Part shown: positions 1-7,500 of the stretch, in pieces
Layout of the letters: every line of letters starts with the position of its first letter
How positions within the stretch are numbered: the stretch's first letter is position 1
Source of the DNA: Desulfamplus sp.
GTDB lineage: Bacteria; Desulfobacterota; Desulfobacteria; Desulfobacterales; Desulfobacteraceae
Length of the DNA: 8,144 nt
Direction of reading: 5' to 3'
NCBI GenBank assembly: GCA_015233755.1
Contig: JADFXA010000088.1
Location: 1-8,144 of the forward strand
Made by a program: the position numbers and the translations under genes
The notes under the pieces: generated by a model
What the model was told of the DNA's origin: nothing
Databases searched by the model: none
What the model saw: the letters and a program-made list of their open reading frames with translations, nothing else

Positions 1-104
1 CGAAGCCTCACTACATCAGCATCACCAACCTTTTCAATACGCTCTTTTACCTGAGTTAATCCTTTTAGTTCACTGGATATAAAATGGGTTTTACAGAAGA
101 TCAA
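1..104 (-). CDS. Possible 5' end of an unrecognised downstream gene (cut by window edge)
   Basis: After the rpoC stop, one minus-strand frame stays open to the window edge; the other two minus-strand frames close repeatedly. Its far part reads ELKGLTQVKERIEKVGDADV followed by VRLR, and most of its codons over the last 50 bases start with G or A, as coding DNA does. I do not recognise the product; it is not the start of rpsL, which often follows rpoC. No ATG lies in this frame. The only in-frame candidates are a TTG at 102-104, without a convincing Shine-Dalgarno, and a GTG near 6-8. It could be a real gene with an unusual start, a decayed remnant, or chance. The 111-base tail shows no convincing terminator. 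Confidence 0.3.
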   Translation of the reverse strand, partial: MIFCKTHFISSELKGLTQVKERIEKVGDADVVRL

Positions 105-111
105 ATATTTT

Positions 112-3100
112 TCAAGAGAGTGTCTCTATAGTAATTGATCTATAACCAGGAAATCCTGTACCAGCGGGGATCAGGCGTCCCATAATGACATTCTCCTTAA
201 GGCCTCTTAAATCGTCATATCTGCCCTGAATACTGGCTTCGGTCAATACTTTTGTAGTTTCTTGAAAAGATGCAGCAGATATGAAACTATCTGTTGCAAG
301 TGATGCCTTAGTAATACCAAGTATTAAAGGCTCTCCTCTTGCGGGTTCTCCACCCTTCATAACAGCTTGGCGATTGGCTTCAGCAAATTTCACTCTATCA
401 ACTTGTTCATCAGGAATAAAATTGGTATCTCCTACCTCAATAACTTTAACGCGCCGCATCATCTGACTAATGATAACTTCAATGTGCTTATCGTTTATTC
501 TTACACCTTGAAGGCGATAGACCTCTTGAACCTCATCAACAAGATAACGTGCCAAAGCAACTTCACCCTTAATATTTAGTATATCCTGAGGGTTGGCACT
601 ACCACCTATGAGAGGCTCTCCCGCCTTGACGTAATCACCATCATAAACGCTTAAATGTCTCCCTTTAGGAATGAGATACTCTTTTTTATCTCCAATATCT
701 GTAGGGGTTATAGTTACCTTTTGCTTACCTTTTGCACCTTTAGTAACCGTTACATAACCATCTATCTCACTTAATACACTTGGCTCTTTGGGTTTACGAA
801 CCTCAAATAGTTCAGCAACTCTTGGAAGACCACCTGTAATATCTTTAGTTTTAGTAGTTGCCCTTGGAAGTTTTGCAATAACATCACCTGCCATAACCTC
901 ATCATCTTCATCTTTCATTAAAATGGCATTAACAGGTAAAAAATATCTCACAACAGATGAAGCTCCGGGAAGTTTTACACCCTTACCATCTTTATCTTTA
1001 ATTGTAATCTGAGGACGAAGCACATCACCAGATTTTTCAGGTGATTTACCTTCAATAATAGTGCGGCTTGCTTTTCCTGTCACTGGGTCAATCTGCTCTT
1101 GAACAGTTGTGCCCACTTCAATATCTGCATATCTTACCTTACCACTTACCTCTGTAATAATTGGAGTAGTAAAAGGATCCCAAGTTGCAAGAACATCGCC
1201 GACCTCGACATTTTGCCCATTGCTAACTAACAAAGAGGCACCATAAATAACCTCCTCTTTTGCCCTTTCTCTACCTTCAGGACCAACAATTGAAAAACCA
1301 CCGCCTTTACGATTCATTACAATCTGCTCAGGATTAGCCGCATCAGCAGTTTTTCTCAAGGCAATATCTAAGTTTTCGTTAAACTTTATGATACCAGCAA
1401 CTCTTGCTTTAATTTCAGCGACCTCAACTTTACGACTTGCTGTTCCACCTATATGGAAAGTACGCATAGTAAGCTGAGTTCCTGGCTCTCCAATAGATTG
1501 AGCAGCAAGTATTCCAACAGCCTGCCCTATCTCTACAGTTTGGCCATGTGCTAAATCTCGACCATAGCATTTAGCACAAACTCCATTTTTAGCTTTGCAT
1601 GTAAGGACAGATCTTATTTTAACGGTTGTAACTCCAGCAGCTTCTATCTTTTCAACCATACGCTCATTAAGCTCAACCCCTTTTTTAACAATGATCTCAT
1701 TTTTATAGGGGTCAATTACATCGGATTGCACTACTCTTCCAAGAATTCTCTCTCCAAGACTCTGAATAACCTCACCACCTTCAAGAAGTGACTCTACATC
1801 GACGCCCATCAAAGTTCCACAATCATGCTCAATAACAGTGCAATCTTGGGCAACGTCAGCAAGACGACGAGTCAAATATCCTGAGTTTGCTGTTTTGAGC
1901 GCAGTGTCAGCAAGTCCTTTTCTTGCACCATGTGTTGAGATGAAATATTGCAAAACAGTCAAACCTTCACGGAAACATGCAGTAATAGGGTTCTCAATGA
2001 TTTCGCCTGACGGTTTTGCCATAAGACCTCTCATACCAGCAAGCTGACGCATCTGATCTTTACTTCCTCTTGCTCCTGAATCTGCCATCATATAAACAGC
2101 ATTTAAAACATCTTCAGTTGAGTTTGGTCCACCCGGTTTTTTCATAACAGCCATCATGGCATCAGCAATATCATCAGTACTTTTTGCCCAAATATCGACA
2201 ACTTTATTATACTTTTCACCTTGGGTAATCAAACCTTCTGAATATTGTTGTTTTATATCAAGAACACTCTGTTCAGATTTTCTTATAATATCCCACTTGC
2301 TATCTGGAATAATCATATCATCAATACAGATAGAAAGACCTCCAAGTGTTGAATACTCATATCCAATATCTTTAAGGCGATCAGCAAGGATAACTGTCTC
2401 TTTAAGTCCTATGTTTCTGTAGGCATAATCAACAAGGGCACGTACAGAAGATTTGTCCATTAGTCGGTTCACAAGATCAAATGGAATTGTACTTTTTCTC
2501 TCATCAACACGGAAAATATTTAGCTCTCCACCAGATTCAATAATATCAGAATATTGTGTCTCTAAAAGTTCAAACAGGTGATTTGAGACGATCTCTGAAA
2601 TTTGAAAAATGTTACTAAACTCTTTACGAGTTAATATGCCGGTGGCTCCATGATTCGCAACTGTCTCTTCATCACAATATTTTGCCCTTACAGATTCAAA
2701 AGACTCTCCACTTTTTAACTCTTTTAGGGCATTTTGAGCTAATTGACTAATAGTTAACCCACTCTCTTCTCTATGTTTAATAACAATACGGCTTAACGAA
2801 AGCAAAGTATCGCCTGGAATAATCTCCCATAAAAGGATTCTTCCAGTTGTAGTTTCATAGATTTTACCATCAATTCTAACTTTTATCTTTGCATGGAGAT
2901 TTAGCTCTCCTGAATCAAATGCTGATCTTACTTCAGAAACACTTGAAAAGAGTGTACCCTCACCTTTTTTACCATCAGCTCCACGAGTCATGTAGTAAAT
3001 TCCAAGAACAATATCTTGTGTTGGAACAATTACTGGCTGACCATTAGCTGGAGAGAGAATGTTGTTACTTGAAAGCATAAGCACCCTTGCCTCAAGCCTT

Positions 3101-4527
3101 GCTTCAAGTGAAAGCGGGACATGAACAGCCATCTGATCACCATCAAAGTCAGCATTAAAAGCTGTACATACAAGCGGGTGCAGCTGAATTGCCTTGCCTT
3201 CGATCAAAATAGGCTCAAATGCCTGAATACCAAGACGATGCAATGTTGGTGCACGGTTCAACATTACAGGATATTCTCTTACAACATTATCAAGAGCATC
3301 CCATACGGCATCCTCTTCTCTTTCAACCATCTTTTTGGCACTTTTAACTGTAGATACTAAACCTTTTTGCTCAAGATAGTTGTAAATAAAAGGTTTAAAC
3401 AGCTCTAATGCCATTTTTTTGGGTAATCCACATTGGTGAAGACGTAAGTTAGGACCGACTGTAATAACAGTACGACCTGAATAATCGACACGTTTACCAA
3501 GAAGGTTTTGACGAAATCTACCTTGTTTACCTTTTAATGTGTCGCTCAATGATTTGAGAGGCCGCTTGTTTGTGCCTGTTACAACTCTACCATGCCGCCC
3601 ATTATCAAACAGAACATCAACAGACTCTTGAAGCATTCTCTTTTCGTTACGAACAATTATATCAGGTGCAGCAAGATCGATAAGCCTTTTAAGACGGTTG
3701 TTCCGATTTATAACCCTTCTGTAAAGATCATTTAGGTCTGATGTTGCAAACCTTCCCCCTTCAAGAGGTACTAAAGGCCTTAAGTCAGGCGGCAATACAG
3801 GTATAGCTGTCATAATCATACGTGTAGGGCTTATACCAGAGTTTAGGAAAGCATCTACAACTTTAAGTCTCTTAGACATTTTTTGTTTTTTTGCCACAGA
3901 CTTTGTAGTTGTAATCTCTTCTCTCAACTCTTTATAAACTGCCTCAAGATCAATCTCTTCAAGAAGCTTTAAGATTGCTTCCGCACCAATACCAACCTCA
4001 AACTCATATCCAAATTGATCAATTGCTTCTTGATATTTCTCATCTGAAAGCAGTTGCAACCGAGTAAGTTCAGTCTCTCCTGGATCAATCACCACATAAG
4101 AGTCAAAATAGAGAACCTTTTCAAGATTTTTTAGAGTCAAATCAAGAACATTACCTATTTTACTTGGCAGGCTCTTTAAAAACCAGATATGAGATACAGG
4201 ACAGGCAAGTTCAATGTGAGCCATTCTTTCTCGCCTTACTTTAGATTGAATGACCTCTACACCACATTTTTCACAGATAACACCTCTGTGTTTCATTCTT
4301 TTATATTTGCCGCAATTACACTCATAATCTTTAGTTGGACCAAAAACTTTAGCACAAAACAGTCCATCACGTTCTGGCTTAAAAGTCCTATAGTTTATTG
4401 TTTCAGGCTTTTTTATCTCACCATGGGACCACTCTCTTATTTGATCAGAAGAGGCAAGGTTTATCTGGACTCCTTTATAGAGCTTAGGATCTTTTGGCTT
4501 TGCAAAAAAATCGTATATGGTTTCCAA
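112..4527 (-). CDS. rpoC: DNA-directed RNA polymerase subunit beta' with a parvulin-like insertion
   Basis: Beta' subunit, carrying the polymerase catalytic centre. I choose the TTG at 4525-4527 (1471 aa): AAGGAG lies 6 bases upstream, the protein then begins like relatives (M-ETIYDFFAKPKDP), and the zinc-ribbon cysteines fall at 70, 72, 85 and 88 and the Mg2+ aspartates (NADFDGD) at 460, 462 and 464, exactly the E. coli numbers. An upstream TTG at 4552-4554 would give 1480 aa, but it has no Shine-Dalgarno and would overlap rpoB. Other parts: pore domain, interrupted at 574-680 by a parvulin-like block; rim helices (about 730-785); bridge helix (853-889); second zinc site C903, C977, C984, C987; trigger loop (1001-1032) split by SI3 (about 1032-1216); C-terminal region SFISAASFQETTKVL (1414-1428). 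It is longer than E. coli beta' (1407 aa) mainly because of the insertion. Stop TGA at 112-114. Confidence 0.97.
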   Translation of the reverse strand: METIYDFFAKPKDPKLYKGVQINLASSDQIREWSHGEIKKPETINYRTFKPERDGLFCAKVFGPTKDYECNCGKYKRMKHRGVICEKCGVEVIQSKVRRERMAHIELACPVSHIWFLKSLPSKIGNVLDLTLKNLEKVLYFDSYVVIDPGETELTRLQLLSDEKYQEAIDQFGYEFEVGIGAEAILKLLEEIDLEAVYKELREEITTTKSVAKKQKMSKRLKVVDAFLNSGISPTRMIMTAIPVLPPDLRPLVPLEGGRFATSDLNDLYRRVINRNNRLKRLIDLAAPDIIVRNEKRMLQESVDVLFDNGRHGRVVTGTNKRPLKSLSDTLKGKQGRFRQNLLGKRVDYSGRTVITVGPNLRLHQCGLPKKMALELFKPFIYNYLEQKGLVSTVKSAKKMVEREEDAVWDALDNVVREYPVMLNRAPTLHRLGIQAFEPILIEGKAIQLHPLVCTAFNADFDGDQMAVHVPLSLEARLEARVLMLSSNNILSPANGQPVIVPTQDIVLGIYYMTRGADGKKGEGTLFSSVSEVRSAFDSGELNLHAKIKVRIDGKIYETTTGRILLWEIIPGDTLLSLSRIVIKHREESGLTISQLAQNALKELKSGESFESVRAKYCDEETVANHGATGILTRKEFSNIFQISEIVSNHLFELLETQYSDIIESGGELNIFRVDERKSTIPFDLVNRLMDKSSVRALVDYAYRNIGLKETVILADRLKDIGYEYSTLGGLSICIDDMIIPDSKWDIIRKSEQSVLDIKQQYSEGLITQGEKYNKVVDIWAKSTDDIADAMMAVMKKPGGPNSTEDVLNAVYMMADSGARGSKDQMRQLAGMRGLMAKPSGEIIENPITACFREGLTVLQYFISTHGARKGLADTALKTANSGYLTRRLADVAQDCTVIEHDCGTLMGVDVESLLEGGEVIQSLGERILGRVVQSDVIDPYKNEIIVKKGVELNERMVEKIEAAGVTTVKIRSVLTCKAKNGVCAKCYGRDLAHGQTVEIGQAVGILAAQSIGEPGTQLTMRTFHIGGTASRKVEVAEIKARVAGIIKFNENLDIALRKTADAANPEQIVMNRKGGGFSIVGPEGRERAKEEVIYGASLLVSNGQNVEVGDVLATWDPFTTPIITEVSGKVRYADIEVGTTVQEQIDPVTGKASRTIIEGKSPEKSGDVLRPQITIKDKDGKGVKLPGASSVVRYFLPVNAILMKDEDDEVMAGDVIAKLPRATTKTKDITGGLPRVAELFEVRKPKEPSVLSEIDGYVTVTKGAKGKQKVTITPTDIGDKKEYLIPKGRHLSVYDGDYVKAGEPLIGGSANPQDILNIKGEVALARYLVDEVQEVYRLQGVRINDKHIEVIISQMMRRVKVIEVGDTNFIPDEQVDRVKFAEANRQAVMKGGEPARGEPLILGITKASLATDSFISAASFQETTKVLTEASIQGRYDDLRGLKENVIMGRLIPAGTGFPGYRSITIETLS
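2488..2808 (-). other. Parvulin (PpiC-type rotamase)-like domain embedded in RpoC
   Basis: Residues 574-680 of beta' (counting from the TTG at 4527) have no counterpart in E. coli beta', where GRAILWMIVPKG runs directly into LPFSIVN. Here GRILLWEIIPGD and IPFDLVN are about 107 residues apart. By eye, the inserted block follows the whole parvulin plan: a first strand (LSRIVIK, 578-584), a helix ending in ALKELKSGESFESVRAKY (600-617), the CDEETVANHGATGILTRKEF segment (618-637) in place of the usual SDDPSAxxGGDLGxFxRGxM, and a last pair of strands YSDIIES-GGELNIFRVDERK (659-678) in place of xGxISxPIxTxxGYHIIKVxER. The positions of the catalytic histidines hold R580 and N670. Reading frame and base use match the rest of rpoC. 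The similarity is a visual alignment to remembered E. coli PpiC and SurA-like sequences, not a computed score. Confidence 0.75.
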
Positions 4528-4533
4528 TATCTT

Positions 4534-4540
4534 CTCCTTA
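4534..4540 (-). promoter_or_regulatory. rpoC ribosome binding site overlapping the rpoB stop codon
   Basis: On the minus strand the sequence reads TAAGGAG-AAGATA-TTG. TAA is the rpoB stop, its last two bases are also the start of AAGGAG, and 6 bases separate this Shine-Dalgarno from the TTG that opens rpoC. This decides the rpoC start and implies translational coupling: ribosomes ending rpoB stop on the rpoC binding site, which would help keep beta and beta' in step. The coupling is inferred. Confidence 0.85.
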
Positions 4541-7500
4541 GTTATTTCCTTCAATTAGATTGATATCGAGTCCCAAACTCTGAAGTTCTTTGGTAAGAAC
4601 TCTAAAAGATTCAGGCATTCCGGGTTCAAGGACATTCTGACCCTTAACAATTTTTTCATACATGCGAGTACGTCCGCTCATATCATCAGATTTTACCGTG
4701 ATAAATTCTTGAAGAGCATGAGCTGAACCATAAGCCTCCATTGCCCATACCTCCATCTCTCCTAACCTCTGTCCACCAAATTGAGCTTTTCCTCCAAGCG
4801 GCTGTTGCGTTACCAAAGAGTATGGACCTATTGAGCGAGCGTGGAGTTTATCGTCAACAAGATGGTGGAGTTTGAGCATATACATGATTCCAACAGTAAT
4901 CGGTTTATCAAAAGGCTCACCCGTTCTTCCATCATATAGTATAGATTGGCCAGATGAACTAAGACCAGCATACTTAATAAGAGCTTTTATCTCCTCTTCT
5001 GATGCACCATCAAATACAGGTGTTGACATGTGAACTCCGTTTCGATACTGAGAAGCAAATGCAATCAACTCTTTTCTGTCCATATTATCAATAGCATCAA
5101 CAAAAACCTTTTCTTCATCATTTACAACAGATACAGGAGCTGTACAATCATTGGTATAATGGGCATCAAAGTCGTAATCTATCTTGCCTTCCATTATATC
5201 TACTGTCTTAACAGGGGGAGTTGTAAATATGCGTTTAAGTTTTCCTTTTAACTCGTCATATTTAATCTTCTCTTTCACCTCATCAAGAAGATCATCAATT
5301 TGACGACCAAGACCGCGGGCAGCACACCCTAAATGAATTTCAAGTATCTGCCCAACATTCATACGAGATGGAACGCCTAAAGGATTTAAGACCATATCAA
5401 CAGTTCTTCCATCTTCAAAATATGGCAAATCTTCAACTGGTAGAATTCTTGATACAACACCTTTATTTCCATGCCGTCCAGCCATCTTATCGCCGACAGA
5501 AAGAACCCTTTTCATTGCAACATTAACTTTAATAAGCTTAAGGACACCGGGAGGCAGCTCATCACCTTTCTCAAATCTTACTACTTGGCTCTCAAAAAAC
5601 TCATTGGCGATTTTTATCTGCTTTTCAGCCTTTTCAACAATATCTTGTGCAGCATCACTCTTGATACCAAGCTCTCTTGCTAATTCATCATTTGAATGTG
5701 AATCTTCAACCGATATATTTATAAGATCAGATACAGATAGTTTTGTGCCATGACTCTTTTCTATCTCGCTAAAAATATTTCCTCTTACAACAGTGCCTGA
5801 AGGGATAATAACCTGTTTTCCTTTTTTAATGTGAGTTGTAAGTTTGCAACCATCTAAAATCTCTTCAATACTATCTTTTGCCGCTTTAGTTATAATTTGG
5901 ATCTCATCATCTCTGTTCTTTTCCAAGGTTGAAATCTCAAAATCTTCAATTGACCTTGTCCGTTCATCCTTGGGCAATCCACGTCTTGAAAAAACCTTAG
6001 CACTTGTAACAATACCCTCAACTCCAGGTGGAACTCTTAAAGATGTATCTTTAACATCGCCTGCTTTTTCACCAAAAATAGCCCTAAGCAACTTCTCTTC
6101 AGGAGAGAGTTGAGTCTCACCTTTCGGAGTTACTTTACCAACAAGTATATCACCAGGTTTTACTTCAGCACCAAGTCTAATAATACCGCTGTCATCTAAA
6201 TCTTTTAACGCTTCCTCTCCAACATTGGGAATATCTCGTGTTATCTCTTCTTTGCCAAGTTTTGTATCTCGTGCAACAACTTCAAACTCCTCTATATGAA
6301 CAGATGTATAGACACCGTCCATAACTAAACGTTCACTCACAAGAATTGAATCTTCGTAGTTGTAACCACTCCATGGCATAAAAGCAACGGTAACATTTTT
6401 CCCTAAAGCAAGTTCTCCCCTTTCTGTTGAAGGCCCATCTGCAATAACTTCACCTTTTCTAACGAAATCCCCTTTCTTAACAATAGGTCTTTGGTTAAAA
6501 CAGGTGTTTTGGTTAGATCTTACAAATTTTGAAGAAGTGTAGATAGATACAAGTTTATCAGCGGTCCCCATTGGATTGTAGTAGTTTGAAGAAGCAAACT
6601 TATCTTTAGAGTTATTTAAAAGATTTTGCACAACTATACGCTGGGCATCAACTTGAACTACAACGCCATCATGTTCAGCAACAATAGCAACTCCTGAATC
6701 TCTTGCTACAACACCTTCGATACCAGTTCCAACAAGCGGAGCCTCACTTTTGATAAGTGGAACAGCTTGCCGCTGCATGTTGGATCCCATCAAAGCTCTA
6801 TTTGCATCATCATTCTCAAGAAACGGGATAAGTGATGCAGAAACAGATACAAGCTGATTTGGTGAAACGTCCATAAACTCAATATCACTATTTGGAACAA
6901 GCTCAAACTCTCCAGCTACTCTTGCAGAGATATTATCTTTTATAAATCTACCATCATTATCGAGCAAAGCGTTAGCCTGAGCAATTGGATGTTCTTTTTC
7001 TTCAAATGCAGATAGATGTTTTATCTCTTTTGATACCACTCCATCTTTAACAATACGATAAGGTGTCTCTACAAAACCAAAGCGATTTACACGGGCATAG
7101 GTACATAAAGAGACAATCAAACCAATATTTGGACCTTCAGGAGTTTCAATAGGACAGATTCTACCATAATGAGAAGTGTGAACATCTCTTACCTCAAATC
7201 CTGCTCTCTCACGTGTTAGACCACCTGGACCCAAGGCACTGAGACGCCGCTTATGTGTAGTTTCAGAAAGAGGGTTTGTCTGATCCATAAATTGTGACAA
7301 TTGGCTTGTACCAAAAAATTCACGAACAACTGCTGATACAGGTTTTGGGTTGACAAGATCGTTTGGCATCATTGCATCAACCTCCTGCATACTCATTCGT
7401 TCTTTTATAGCCCTCTCCATCCTCACAAGCCCGATTCTATACTGGTTTTCTAATAACTCTCCAACAGCTCTTACCCTTCTGTTACCAAGATGATCAATAT

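Noticed and set aside
78..96. Possible hairpin terminator after rpoC (TAAAA-CCCA-TTTTA on the minus strand)
   Set aside because: The stem is five A/T pairs, with no G/C core and no following U-run, too weak for an intrinsic terminator.
880..1434. Large insertion in the beta' trigger loop
   Set aside because: It aligns with the known proteobacterial SI3 (for example the TWDPFTTPIITEVSGKVR match to E. coli NWDPHTMPVITEVSGFVR), so it is expected.
2488..2808. Intein in rpoC, as the explanation for the extra block
   Set aside because: At about 107 residues it is too short for a functional intein, there is no Cys/Ser at the N-terminal junction and no His-Asn before Cys/Ser/Thr at the C-terminal junction, and the sequence fits a parvulin plan.
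4528..4554. rpoC start at the upstream TTG (4552-4554), giving a 17-base overlap with rpoB
   Set aside because: No Shine-Dalgarno precedes it, and the nine added residues are not family-like; the downstream TTG has AAGGAG at 6 bases and gives E. coli-like residue numbering for the zinc and Mg2+ sites.
281..6113. Plus-strand open frames of about 60-125 codons lying inside rpoB and rpoC
   Set aside because: All lie antisense to strongly conserved coding sequence, have no ribosome binding sites or family-like sequence that I can see, and are expected by-products of the long AT-rich genes.
6806..6820. FLENDD in RpoB where E. coli has FLEHDD
   Set aside because: Asparagine at this position also occurs in Alphaproteobacteria as I remember them, so it is normal variation.
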